DNA of 64,000 nucleotides. Origin: Alteromonadaceae bacterium (GTDB taxonomy: Bacteria > Pseudomonadota > Gammaproteobacteria > Enterobacterales > Alteromonadaceae). Positions 42,339 to 51,316 of this stretch are shown here, piece by piece; the first letter of the stretch is position 1; the number at the start of each line of letters is the position of its first letter. The position numbers and the translations under genes are program-made. The DNA lies in the NCBI GenBank assembly GCA_014872785.1, contig WKFJ01000065.1, forward strand, positions 32,232 to 96,231. The letters are read 5' to 3'. Under the pieces are notes generated by a model. That model was not told the DNA's origin and made no database searches. It worked only from the letters and a program-made list of their open reading frames with translations.

Positions 42339-44906
42339 TTAGAACTGTGCTCTTACACCTAAGGTGAAGCTGCGACCTGGCAATGGTGCCTGGTCTTTAA
42401 TGAATGAACTGTGTACACGCGCTTCTTCGTCAGTTAGGTTTTTGCCGTTAAAGAAGAAGGTGTAGTCCAAACCATTCGCTTGATAGACATAGTTGATGCT
42501 GGCATCTACGAAGGTATAGCCGTCAGTTGATGTCTCGTAAGCAGCGGTCTTGGTTTGATCATCATACCAAGTCACGCCGAAGTTACCGTACCAGTTCTGA
42601 TAATCAAAACTGAATTCAGTGCCAAGACGCATAGGTGGAATACGCGGCAAGTTGTCGTCAGATAACTCCGCGCGAATGTAATCACCGAACACATCCACAC
42701 GCCAATTGTCGTTCAACTGATAATGAGCTTGCGCTTCAAAACCGTATAGATCGGCATCAGACTGTCTGAAGATGAAAATTGGGGTTTCCTCTTCGTCACT
42801 GTGCTCATCGCCGTGGTCATCATGATCATCGTGCTCTTCGTGCTCGTCCTCGTGCTCTTCTTCATGTTCATCATGGTCTTCTTCGTGCTCGCCATGACCA
42901 ACGTATAGGCCAGTATTGTCCTGATAAATATAGTCATCTACCTGATTGTAGAAGAAAGAGACCGTGTAACCCCAATCACCAGAGTATTTGCGAAGTGTTA
43001 AGTCAAGATTCGTGCTTACTTCTTCTTGTGGTGAACGCGAAGCAGCAACTACTTCTCCATCTTCATCCAAATCAAACAATAAGCCCAATTCAAATGTTTG
43101 CGTCGCGATGTGCTCACCTGCAGAGAACAACTCTTGGTGACTCGGTGCACGCTGCGAATGTGACAGTGAGAATGACGCTGAGTAGCCTTCTTGATACTCC
43201 CAGGTTGCTCCACCTGACAATGAATAAGAACTGAACTCTAAATCATTGATGATAAAGCTTACTGGTACGTGTTCTTCACCGTGCTCATCATGATCATCGT
43301 CGTGGTCTTCATCATGGTCGTCATCGTGATCTTCGTCATGCTCATCATCGTGCTCTTCGTCATGATCTTCATCGTGTTCTTCATGCTCAATTTCAAGGTC
43401 GATGGTCACTGGATCAGCAGATAAATCCGTTGCCTCTAAACGCGCTCCAAGTTGCCATACCACGTCACCTACACGCTTTTCTTCAACTAGATACATCGCA
43501 AATGTATCGGTTTCACTTGGTGGTGAAAAGGCTTCTTCACCATCTGCCTCATAATCGGTGTGAGACATATGGAAACCAAGCACGCCATGCCATCCACCAA
43601 TGACTTCGTGAGTGAAATCAAGGCGATTTTCAGTCGTTTCATTTCTGAAAATAGTGCCTGTCTCATCGCCCTCGAATTCAGTGTGAGTATAATCTGTGAA
43701 GGCACCCGAGAATTTAACCGATTCAATACCTTCAAACGGTGTATACCATTCGCCCGCCCATTGATATCTGTCCATGTCAACGTCAAGGTTTACAGACTCT
43801 TCTTCGTCGCTGTGCTCCTCGCCTTCTTCATGGTCGTCATCATGATCTTCGTCATGCTCTTCTTCGTGATGATGGTGGCTGTGTCCTGGCACACCATAGT
43901 AGTTGTCCAATGTTTGCATGGACACACCGAAGTAGCCGTTGTCACCGATAAATGAAATACCGGCAGTTAGGCTATTTCCGTCAATGGCGGTACCTTCTAA
44001 GGTGCCCGACTCTTCGCCTTCTTCAGGCTCTACTTCAGCAAAGCCAGGGATCTCATAATCTTCTGTTGAGCGATCCCAACCGTCTAAGTAAAAGGCGATG
44101 TTGTCACCCAGCGCACCGGAGAGATCAAAACGGGCAAACTCTTCTTCACCTGCCGTTTCGTAGCGAGCTTCTACTTCACCGGTAAAGGCATCAGGCAACG
44201 ACGATGGAATGCGATTATCAACGACGTTTACTACACCACCAATCGCACCACTGCCGTATTGTAAAGTGGCTGGACCACGCAATACTTCTACTTGAGTTGC
44301 CGTGGAAGCGTCACTTGCTACATTGTGATCAGGTCCCACGCGCGATACGTCTGAAACGTCCAAGCCATTTTGCACAATCTTTACGCGAGGACCGTCAGTA
44401 CCGCGAATAATCGGACTACTGGCCACTGGGCCAAAATAAGTGCTGTGCACACCCGGTGTTCCTTTTAAGGTTTCACCTAAGCTTGGTGCCTGGTTTCTGC
44501 GCAATACATCTTCGGTTAAAACGGTTACAGGCGTGACTGACTCAAGCACTGAGGTTTGTAGTGCATTAGCAGTAACAACAATGTTATCTAAGTTGGATTC
44601 TGCAAGCGTAAAATCAGCAGTGATGTTTCCATCAATAACGCCATAATCTCGGTCCCCATGGATATGGTTTACCGAGTACACGTGGATGTGTAAATGGTTG
44701 TCTTTTGGATCAAAATTTAAAAATTCGTATTTACCATTGGCATCGGTCAACGCAAACTTTTTAGTGCCTTCGAAAGTCACCTTAGCGCCTTCGACTGGTT
44801 TGCCATTTTGATCAGTGATAGTACCCGTGATATCTGCCGCCTGGGCAAATGAAGATAATAAAACAGCGCTCACGGCAGCACTGCAAAGAGTCCGTTTGAA
44901 TTTCAT
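42339..44906 (-). CDS. znuD: ZnuD-like TonB-dependent outer-membrane receptor with His/Asp/Glu loops
   Basis: Outer-membrane receptor predicted to import zinc, using TonB-ExbBD energy. The 855-residue product has a signal peptide (MKFKRTLCSAAVSAVLLSSF), a carboxypeptidase-regulatory-like domain (TGTITDQNGKPVEGAKVTFE), a plug domain (ETLKGTPGVHSTYFG, RGTDGPRVKIVQNGLDVSDV, LQYGSGAIGGVVNVVDN) and a barrel ending in FTLGVRAQF. Three extracellular stretches are extremely rich in His, Asp and Glu (about residues 338-369, 505-543 and 670-706). A Zur box lies about 70 bases upstream of the start, which strongly supports zinc as cargo. ZnuD of Neisseria has similar His/Asp-rich loops. Nickel or copper remain possible. 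Confidence 0.9.
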   Translation of the reverse strand: MKFKRTLCSAAVSAVLLSSFAQAADITGTITDQNGKPVEGAKVTFEGTKKFALTDANGKYEFLNFDPKDNHLHIHVYSVNHIHGDRDYGVIDGNITADFTLAESNLDNIVVTANALQTSVLESVTPVTVLTEDVLRRNQAPSLGETLKGTPGVHSTYFGPVASSPIIRGTDGPRVKIVQNGLDVSDVSRVGPDHNVASDASTATQVEVLRGPATLQYGSGAIGGVVNVVDNRIPSSLPDAFTGEVEARYETAGEEEFARFDLSGALGDNIAFYLDGWDRSTEDYEIPGFAEVEPEEGEESGTLEGTAIDGNSLTAGISFIGDNGYFGVSMQTLDNYYGVPGHSHHHHEEEHDEDHDDDHEEGEEHSDEEESVNLDVDMDRYQWAGEWYTPFEGIESVKFSGAFTDYTHTEFEGDETGTIFRNETTENRLDFTHEVIGGWHGVLGFHMSHTDYEADGEEAFSPPSETDTFAMYLVEEKRVGDVVWQLGARLEATDLSADPVTIDLEIEHEEHDEDHDEEHDDEHDEDHDDDHDEDHDDDHDEHGEEHVPVSFIINDLEFSSYSLSGGATWEYQEGYSASFSLSHSQRAPSHQELFSAGEHIATQTFELGLLFDLDEDGEVVAASRSPQEEVSTNLDLTLRKYSGDWGYTVSFFYNQVDDYIYQDNTGLYVGHGEHEEDHDEHEEEHEDEHEEHDDHDDHGDEHSDEEETPIFIFRQSDADLYGFEAQAHYQLNDNWRVDVFGDYIRAELSDDNLPRIPPMRLGTEFSFDYQNWYGNFGVTWYDDQTKTAAYETSTDGYTFVDASINYVYQANGLDYTFFFNGKNLTDEEARVHSSFIKDQAPLPGRSFTLGVRAQF

Positions 44907-44943
44907 GTTATGCGTTCTATCTTAGATGGGTGTGCTTAAAGGC

Positions 44944-44993
44944 GCGATAATATAACATACCGCAGCCATGTCAATGTTATAATATTACATTAC
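44944..44993 (-). promoter_or_regulatory. Zur box (and a second half-site) upstream of the zinc receptor
   Basis: AATGTTATAATATTACATT (44973-44991) matches the gammaproteobacterial Zur palindrome (core TGTTATANTATAACA) with few mismatches. A second partial site, ATAATATAACATA, lies nearer the gene (about 44947-44959). Zur with zinc would block transcription of the receptor from here. It could also overlap the end of the MerR gene's 3' flank, which is of no consequence. Confidence 0.82.
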
Positions 44994-45024
44994 TGTGACG
45001 GTTGCGGATCAGTTTGTTACAAGA

Positions 45025-45402
45025 TTATTCGCTAAGCTCGAACTGATTGGCTTCAACCAACAATTTATTACGCGCTAATTGCCGCCCAAGCTTTTCTTTA
45101 GCACTCTGCAACTCGGCAATGCGCGCATCAATTGCATCAATTTTTTCGGTAATAGCGGCGTGCAGTTTAGGACAGCCTGGTTGCGGATCGTTTACAAACG
45201 GAATCGCGGGTTTGATTTCATTTAAGGTAAACCCCACCGACTGGGCTAACTTGATGAATTTAATTTCGTTGAGAATCGTTTGCGGATAATCACGGTATCC
45301 ATTCGCTAAACGCGGAGGTTTGGTAATCAGACCAATTTTTTCGTAGTACCTCAGCGTATCCCTAGGAACACCTGTAAGCTCAATAAGTTTGTCCATTCGC
45401 AT
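45025..45402 (-). CDS. MerR-family transcriptional regulator
   Basis: A 125-residue regulator with the MerR N-terminal winged helix (KLIELTGVPRDTLRYYEKIG followed by LANGYRDYPQTILNEIKFIK) and a dimerisation coiled coil (about 83-118). A single Cys77 sits in QPGCPKL; the multi-Cys metal site of ZntR/CueR is missing, so it is more like the NmlR/AdhR or organic-ligand branch. It is divergent from an alpha/beta hydrolase, with a MerR-type operator between them. Regulation of that hydrolase is the simplest reading; control of the zinc receptor is less likely since that has a Zur box. Confidence 0.88.
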   Translation of the reverse strand: MRMDKLIELTGVPRDTLRYYEKIGLITKPPRLANGYRDYPQTILNEIKFIKLAQSVGFTLNEIKPAIPFVNDPQPGCPKLHAAITEKIDAIDARIAELQSAKEKLGRQLARNKLLVEANQFELSE

Positions 45403-45429
45403 TATTATACTACCTATGAAAATTTAGCC

Positions 45430-45460
45430 TTGACCTGGGAGTATACTCCATAGTTTAAAC
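45430..45460 (+). promoter_or_regulatory. MerR-type operator within a long-spacer promoter
   Basis: A -35 TTGACC (45430-45435) and a -10-like TTTAAA/TTAAAC (45454-45460) are 18-19 bases apart, and the spacer holds the perfect palindrome GGAGTATACTCC (45438-45449), inside CTGGGAG...CTCCATAG. This is the layout of MerR activators (operator inside an overlong spacer), and the GGAGT-N2-ACTCC core resembles NmlR/AdhR sites. It drives the hydrolase at 45494. Confidence 0.8.
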
Positions 45461-45493
45461 TCCGTACCAACAAAACTGCGACTGGGTATCAAT

Positions 45494-46342
45494 ATGCAAA
45501 AATTTCCTCATACATTTATAGCGGCAGATGGATACAGATTAGGTGGTTCCGTTTACAAGGCCAATAATCCCAAAGCGACGTTAGTCATCGCTGGTGCCAC
45601 AGGCGTACCGCAATGGTTTTATGACAAGTTTGCACAATTTGCCGCGACGCGAGACTTTGAAGTTATCACCTTTGATTATCGTGGCATTGGGCTGTCTAAG
45701 CCTGAGAAGCTAAAAGGCTTTGAAGTGAATTATCTCGACTGGGCAATACAAGACCTTGCCTGTGTAGTGGATTACGCCAGTAAACAAGAAAGACCTATCT
45801 GCATTGTTGGGCATTCCTACGGCGGGCACGCCATCGGACTACTACCCAACCACAGCAAGGTCAGCGCCGCCTATACGTTTGGTACAGGTGCAGGTTGGCA
45901 CGGTTGGATGCCAATGCTTGAGCGGCTTAAAGTATGGACAATGTGGAATATTTTTGGCCCACTTATTGTTAAGACTCATGGATTCTTGGCGTGGAGCAAA
46001 ATTGGTATGGGCGAAAACCTGCCATTAGGCGTGTATAAAGACTGGAAAAGGTGGTGCAGCTATCCGAATTATTTTTTTGACGACCCTAAGATGCCGCACA
46101 TTAAAGATGTATTTTCTTCGATTAATCTGCCCATTGCGGCAGCGAACTCAACAGATGACAAATGGGCTCCGCCTAACTCACGCGATGCGTTTATGCAAAA
46201 TTACCGCAATGCAAAACTTGACTTGCAAACCATCGACAGCACTAAATTAGGTTTGGGTAGCATTGGTCACATGGGCTATTTTAGGAGCCGTTTTAACGTC
46301 TTATGGCCTGATGTTCTAGATTGGTGTGAATCTAAAATCTAG
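45494..46342 (+). CDS. Alpha/beta hydrolase
   Basis: A 282-residue alpha/beta hydrolase without signal peptide. The nucleophile elbow is VGHSYGGHAIG (Ser about 103), the oxyanion region follows ATGVPQWFYDKFAQFAATRD, and the catalytic His is in GSIGHMGYFRS near the C-terminus; an acidic residue lies in NSTDDKWAPP. It belongs to the COG4757-like group of predicted esterases. Its divergent MerR regulator suggests induction by a small molecule, perhaps a toxic ester or aldehyde, which is inferred only from the operator type. Confidence 0.85.
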   Translation: MQKFPHTFIAADGYRLGGSVYKANNPKATLVIAGATGVPQWFYDKFAQFAATRDFEVITFDYRGIGLSKPEKLKGFEVNYLDWAIQDLACVVDYASKQERPICIVGHSYGGHAIGLLPNHSKVSAAYTFGTGAGWHGWMPMLERLKVWTMWNIFGPLIVKTHGFLAWSKIGMGENLPLGVYKDWKRWCSYPNYFFDDPKMPHIKDVFSSINLPIAAANSTDDKWAPPNSRDAFMQNYRNAKLDLQTIDSTKLGLGSIGHMGYFRSRFNVLWPDVLDWCESKI

Positions 46343-46350
46343 ACAAGTAG

Positions 46351-46391
46351 AACCAGCATTGCCTTCCCTAGGATGACAATGCTGGTGTTTT
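46351..46391. terminator. Terminator between hydrolase and metalloprotease
   Basis: ACCAGCATTG (46352-46361) pairs with CAATGCTGGT (46377-46386) with a 15-base loop, followed by GTTTTAA on the plus strand. Serves the hydrolase and possibly the convergent protease gene. Confidence 0.75.
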
Positions 46392-46394
46392 AAC

Positions 46395-49300
46395 TCAGTT
46401 TAATAAATCCATTTTCTGGGTAATCGGCGCTTGGAACGGCACATCACCCGATTGCAAACCAAATTGCAAACGTTGTACTCCATCGCCTTTTTCTGAGTTA
46501 AAGTTCGAACCGCTTGAATTCTTAACATACCAGATCTGACGAGACGGTCGGAATACTGCGACATCAGCTTTACCATCACCGTCGTAATCCGCTACCGTCG
46601 GTATATCCCCGGCAGCTCTTCCAAAAATAATCCGCTGAATACCATCTTGTTTTTCCGAATTAAAATTACTAGCGGACGAATTTTTAATGTACCAGGTGAA
46701 ATTTGATTCCCGACGTACCGCGACATCGGCGATACCGTCACCATCATAATCTGCTGGAACCGGAATATCGTCATTTCGCAAACCAAAAACAATTCGTTGA
46801 ATACCATCTTCACGGCTTGAGTTGAAATTAGAACCACTGGAATTTTTAATATACCACGTGTAAGTCGACGGTCTTCTTACAGCGACGTCTGCTATTCCAT
46901 CCCCGTCATAATCGGCAGGAACCGGAATATCAGAGCTTTGAGTTCCAAACACAATACGCTGAATACCGTCTTTACGCGCTGAATTGTAGTTGCTACCGCT
47001 AGAATTTTTAATATACCAGATAGATGCTGAAGGTCGTCGTACTGCAATGTCGGTAATTCCATCGCCATCGTAGTCGGCAGGCACAGGGATGTCGCCCGCC
47101 TGCAATCCAAAACGAACCGTTTCAATTGCGCCATCAGAGGAACGTTTAATATGCCAATTCTGAGTTGTAGGTCTACGCACTGCAATATCTGCCTTACCAT
47201 CACCATCAAAGTCCCCCATAAGTGGTATATCCCCTTCCTGAATACCGAAATCAACACTGCTAGCAGTGTTTGTAGAGGTGTATCTAATAATGTTGGTTAA
47301 CTCACCTGGACGACGCACTGCGGGATCTGCATAACCATCACCGTCAAAGTCGTACGCTAAATATTCGTTATCAGGTTCGGTGGTACCACCATCTGACGCT
47401 GATGAGCTATCGACGGTTACTGTCACGTCATCAATCCACGCTGCATCAGAACCTCGACTAACAGAACCGTCCTTTTCGTAACGCCAAGTTAACTTGTGTT
47501 CTCCCGTCGTAATGGCTTGTTCAACTCGTGTCCAGTCTTGCTCACCAGACCAGCTTTGAATGGTTACACCATCAACTAAGAAGTGTAAAAAGTCCCAACC
47601 TGATTCACTGGATACTTTTACGTCAAAACTAATAGTGCCAGCTTGAAAATAGCCACGATAGTTCACCTCAGACGTCTGATCGTCAGAAACGTCGGCTGAA
47701 CTCAAGCTCATCGTTCCATTATTTGCCTGTGCACTGGTTCTTGCCCATGCGTTATTGACATCAAGTTGCCATCCAGTTAATGTTTCGGATTCCTCAAAGG
47801 TGAAAGTCGTAGTCACAACTTCATTGTTGGCATCATTGGGATTGGTGCCGGCATTTACCTCATCCAAATCACTGTTACCATCTGAATCAGAATCGGCTTG
47901 ATTTGGGTTGGTGGACAATAAAAACTCTTCCAGATTTGACAAGCCATCTTGATCAGTATCGAGTGACGCATCGTTGGGGTCATTGGCATTTAGACCATTG
48001 CTGTTTTCAAATTCATCACTCATACCATCGCCGTCAGAGTCGGTAAATGACGTTGTGTTTTCTTGTATTGTGAAATCGGCTTTGTTGACAGCGTAAAAGA
48101 TATTGTCAGCGCAGGAGAGCCGCAAGCGATTAGCGGTGCCAGTTGACTGTTGACTTAAATTAAGTACGGCAACCCCGTCATTGGCTATTCCCTGCTGTAA
48201 AACGAAAAAGCTGTCACCACTGTTTCGACTTAGCTCGACATCGACGGTGTCGCAGTTGACCGCTCCATTTTGCGAATCCGCGGTATTCCAGATCAACAAT
48301 ACGTTACCCGAGTTGTTCCAAGGACTCGCAGAATTTGGCTGTACTAAGCTAAAACCCGCAGTATTTTCCACTGTCGTTATCACCATACCGTCACTGTTTA
48401 CACCGCCTTTGCCGTCGCGCGCTGTAAAGCGAAAGTTCAGTGTTCGTGAGGTCGTTGGATAGGTCTCGCCCAACACGGTGCTGTTGTCCAATACATCAGA
48501 AAAGCGCGGTAAATGGCGTGTTGTTTCACTGCTCGCAGGCCAACTGCGAAATAGAGGTCTGGTACCATCATCCACCATTTCTGAGGCATTTGCAGAGGCA
48601 TTGCCATTAGGGTCATATTGTTCCCAATGATAACTCAAAGTATCACCGTCAGGGTCAGACGCCGTGCCAGATAAAACAAAGGGAGTATTAGCTGGGATAG
48701 TATAGTCTGCGCCAGCATCTACCGTGGGCTGAGTATTAGATAATACAGTTGTTTCACCGCATGTACCGCCAGTACTGTTATCGATGAAGCGACGAATTTG
48801 ATCTATCGAACCAATGTGAAAATGTGGGTCGGCATAACTTTGGATATTCTGCGACGAACACAAGCTGGCGTAACTCATAATTGTAGAACCACTTCCCGGT
48901 TCATAGGCATTCCCAGAACTGCGATTACCTCCACAGCCACCATCTTCGCCATTAAAGGTGTGTTCACCACCAAATTGGTGACCAATCTCGTGCGCGACAT
49001 AGTCTATGTAAAACGGGTCTCCTGTGGGTGAGGAACTACCGGTATACCCCCCCGCTTTGGAGTCACTGGCACAAACCACCCCCAAATAGGCAACACCTCC
49101 GTCGCCGGTACTCACTACGTGACCTATATCATAAGCATCGTTACCAATTGCGCCGTCAATGACGCCTTGGTTGGTATCTAAATCGTCACTGTCATTAATG
49201 AATGGATCGGATTGGGCATCGGTAAAAATAATTTGGTCATTGCCGGCTACCAATTCAAAGTTAACGGCTAAATCATCCTCATAGACCTGATTCAAACGCG

Positions 49301-49991
49301 TGACCATGGCATTTATTGCTGACAGCCCTCCAGACACCGTTCCACCGTGAAACTGGGTATATTCCCCCGTTGTTGCAACCGCAAGGCGATAAGTACGCAA
49401 CACATCTCCGGTCGCCCTAGCAGCGTTTTCTTGGGCTCGCATCATCTCTTTTTCAAGGTGCAGTGAAAGTTTAGGGGCCATAAAATCATGGTTTGTTAAC
49501 GGTTTGGCATCTTTGCGAAAATAACTGATTAGCTGATTTCGATTACCTACATATACCGGGTCGATATACACCCACTTATCTTGGTAGCGATACATCCCTT
49601 GTAAACCATTTTCACCAATACTGAATCGTCCGGCATTTTTGCCAGTTGCATCCACAACCTTAAACGAACGAATTTGTGGAAATTTTTGCTGCAGTTCTGG
49701 GGCCATAATACTGGCTTCGCGAACTTGTAACTCCGCCGTTTTGCCATCAGGAGTCGGTACGAGTAAAGAGAACGGTCCAGATGTTTGTAATAATTCATCT
49801 AATTGTGATGATAAGACTTGGATATTTCTGCCATAACTCACCGAGACTGCCTTCGTAGATTTTTCAGATGACAGTCCATTACTTTGTGTCTGTAAACTGA
49901 TGTCTTGCCACCAAGTTGCTTCTTCAGCACACACAGCAAAAGATGCATAAACCAAAGATGCCAAAAGGCTCAATTTAGATTTCATTTTCAT
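46395..49991 (-). CDS. Secreted M12B-like zinc metalloprotease with calcium and FG-GAP repeats
   Basis: A 1198-residue exported protease. Layout: signal peptide (MKMKSKLSLLASLVYASFAV), a propeptide of about 175 residues, a reprolysin-like catalytic domain with the perfect HExxHxxGxxH motif (HEIGHQFGGEH, about residue 335), a downstream Met-turn region (STIMSYASLC), Ig/PKD-like domains, a cluster of thrombospondin type 3-like calcium repeats (DSDGDGMSDEFENSNG, DTDQDGLSNLEEF), a jelly-roll-like domain, and six FG-GAP-type repeats of about 54 residues (DYDGDGIADVAVRRPS units). Known relatives degrade extracellular proteins. RBS GGGAG precedes the start. It is a single gene. Confidence 0.92.
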   Translation of the reverse strand: MKMKSKLSLLASLVYASFAVCAEEATWWQDISLQTQSNGLSSEKSTKAVSVSYGRNIQVLSSQLDELLQTSGPFSLLVPTPDGKTAELQVREASIMAPELQQKFPQIRSFKVVDATGKNAGRFSIGENGLQGMYRYQDKWVYIDPVYVGNRNQLISYFRKDAKPLTNHDFMAPKLSLHLEKEMMRAQENAARATGDVLRTYRLAVATTGEYTQFHGGTVSGGLSAINAMVTRLNQVYEDDLAVNFELVAGNDQIIFTDAQSDPFINDSDDLDTNQGVIDGAIGNDAYDIGHVVSTGDGGVAYLGVVCASDSKAGGYTGSSSPTGDPFYIDYVAHEIGHQFGGEHTFNGEDGGCGGNRSSGNAYEPGSGSTIMSYASLCSSQNIQSYADPHFHIGSIDQIRRFIDNSTGGTCGETTVLSNTQPTVDAGADYTIPANTPFVLSGTASDPDGDTLSYHWEQYDPNGNASANASEMVDDGTRPLFRSWPASSETTRHLPRFSDVLDNSTVLGETYPTTSRTLNFRFTARDGKGGVNSDGMVITTVENTAGFSLVQPNSASPWNNSGNVLLIWNTADSQNGAVNCDTVDVELSRNSGDSFFVLQQGIANDGVAVLNLSQQSTGTANRLRLSCADNIFYAVNKADFTIQENTTSFTDSDGDGMSDEFENSNGLNANDPNDASLDTDQDGLSNLEEFLLSTNPNQADSDSDGNSDLDEVNAGTNPNDANNEVVTTTFTFEESETLTGWQLDVNNAWARTSAQANNGTMSLSSADVSDDQTSEVNYRGYFQAGTISFDVKVSSESGWDFLHFLVDGVTIQSWSGEQDWTRVEQAITTGEHKLTWRYEKDGSVSRGSDAAWIDDVTVTVDSSSASDGGTTEPDNEYLAYDFDGDGYADPAVRRPGELTNIIRYTSTNTASSVDFGIQEGDIPLMGDFDGDGKADIAVRRPTTQNWHIKRSSDGAIETVRFGLQAGDIPVPADYDGDGITDIAVRRPSASIWYIKNSSGSNYNSARKDGIQRIVFGTQSSDIPVPADYDGDGIADVAVRRPSTYTWYIKNSSGSNFNSSREDGIQRIVFGLRNDDIPVPADYDGDGIADVAVRRESNFTWYIKNSSASNFNSEKQDGIQRIIFGRAAGDIPTVADYDGDGKADVAVFRPSRQIWYVKNSSGSNFNSEKGDGVQRLQFGLQSGDVPFQAPITQKMDLLN

Positions 49992-50373
49992 TCTTTAAAC
50001 TCCCGCAAAATCGGCGTTCCAGACACATTTTGCAAGCGATGCAATAAACCGTCATCTGATGTATCTCTTATTAGACCACATTCGCAAAATAGCAAAACGA
50101 ATTGTGAGATTTTGTTGTTTTTTGTATGAGTTTTGTATTCCCCATGCTCTCGAATAAGACGACAAATTCTGCCACTAGCTGATTAAATTCAAAGCTTTAC
50201 TGCAATTAAAAAGAGTACCTTAACCCACCACACTTAATTGACGGTGTACCTACCTAAAATATTCCAATGTTACTGTTTAAAAACTGAAGCTTAAGGATAG
50301 ACACTTGGCTCGTCCTCCCTTTGTAATAAAACGATGGTTAGTAGATAAGGTTGACTGTTGTCGTCGCAAATAC
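49992..50373. other. Intergenic region upstream of the metalloprotease
   Basis: About 380 bases between the protease start and the stop of the next minus-strand gene. It should hold the protease promoter. I see no coding potential above about 70 codons that looks real, no tRNA and no strong hairpin. Confidence 0.5.
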
Positions 50374-51267
50374 CTATTTCTTACCGATTTGCAGCCAAAG
50401 TGATTTGTCATCAAGCGGTGTTTGAGGCGGAAGTTGCTTGTTTTCCAAGTGTATTACTGGTTTATCTGCCCACTTTGCAAGCGGAAACAAATGCCCTGTT
50501 AATGGATGGTTTTGCATTAACTGCTCAAAACTACCGTCGTCGATCATTTTCTTCAGCGCCAACTCAATCCAGCGAGCCTTGCCCAAATTAGACTGATTAG
50601 TGAAGTAATACATTGGGAACGGATAGTACAGCAGCGCTTGTTCATACATGGTGAGCTCTGGATACTTACGCTGTGCTTGAGCAAGTTCTGAATACCCCTC
50701 GTAAATCGCCCGAGGAAAATAGTCACAACGCTTTTTATGGGTAAGTTGAAAAATTCGAGAGAACTCCTCAACACCTATCACCAGAAAACCGTTGTCTTGT
50801 AATATTTTAAAGTCAGGCCAATGTGTTAGCTGACAAGCCTTTGCTTGTTGAATATCAAAAGCCGGCTTTGAAAACTTTTCGACGTTATCTTTGTGAATAA
50901 TAGATACTCGATATCCAAGAAGGCCGCGCATTAATGGAATGCGGATGGGGAGAAGCGTATTCTCGCGCTCAGTGTTAGTCCCGGCCCAAAATACGTCTAT
51001 CTCACCCAAATTCAACAATCGAATCAGGCTCGCGTGAGATAAATCACCTCGTGGAATAACCTCAATGTTAACTTTACCCAGTTCATCTTCAACTTTCTGT
51101 GCTGCTAATTGCAACAAATCAATAAAGTACTGGTGACTAGTATCTTCTTCAGCCTGTGCCCCCATTACCTTGATAGTCATAGCAATAGATTGCCCAGACA
51201 AACAGAGCAGCACTATGTAACAAATGAAAGTAATTAACTTTTTAAAATTGATAGATGACAATCGCAT
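50374..51267 (-). CDS. Periplasmic solute-binding-protein-like protein
   Basis: A 297-residue exported protein with signal peptide (LITFICYIVLLCLSGQSIAM) and a type II periplasmic-binding-protein fold resembling the SBP_bac_3/transporter-substrate-binding domain: IKVMGAQAEEDTSHQYFIDL, LGEIDVFWAGTNTERE, and RWIELALKKMIDDGSFEQLM at the end. No permease or ATPase gene is near, so it is an orphan receptor. It follows a PilZ gene on the same strand by about 50 bases, so a signalling role is possible. Confidence 0.75.
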   Translation of the reverse strand: MRLSSINFKKLITFICYIVLLCLSGQSIAMTIKVMGAQAEEDTSHQYFIDLLQLAAQKVEDELGKVNIEVIPRGDLSHASLIRLLNLGEIDVFWAGTNTERENTLLPIRIPLMRGLLGYRVSIIHKDNVEKFSKPAFDIQQAKACQLTHWPDFKILQDNGFLVIGVEEFSRIFQLTHKKRCDYFPRAIYEGYSELAQAQRKYPELTMYEQALLYYPFPMYYFTNQSNLGKARWIELALKKMIDDGSFEQLMQNHPLTGHLFPLAKWADKPVIHLENKQLPPQTPLDDKSLWLQIGKK

Positions 51268-51316
51268 CTCAATGATTCCAACTCGTTGTTTTGGCGAGTA
51301 CGACTAAACTCAAAGG

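Noticed and set aside
43276..43392. CRISPR-like short repeats
   Set aside because: The repeats are imperfect, in frame and lack unique spacers; they encode the metal-rich receptor loop.
42779..43955. Long open frames on the plus strand opposite the zinc receptor
   Set aside because: They are antisense reflections of His/Asp/Glu repeat codons, with no ribosome sites and biased composition.
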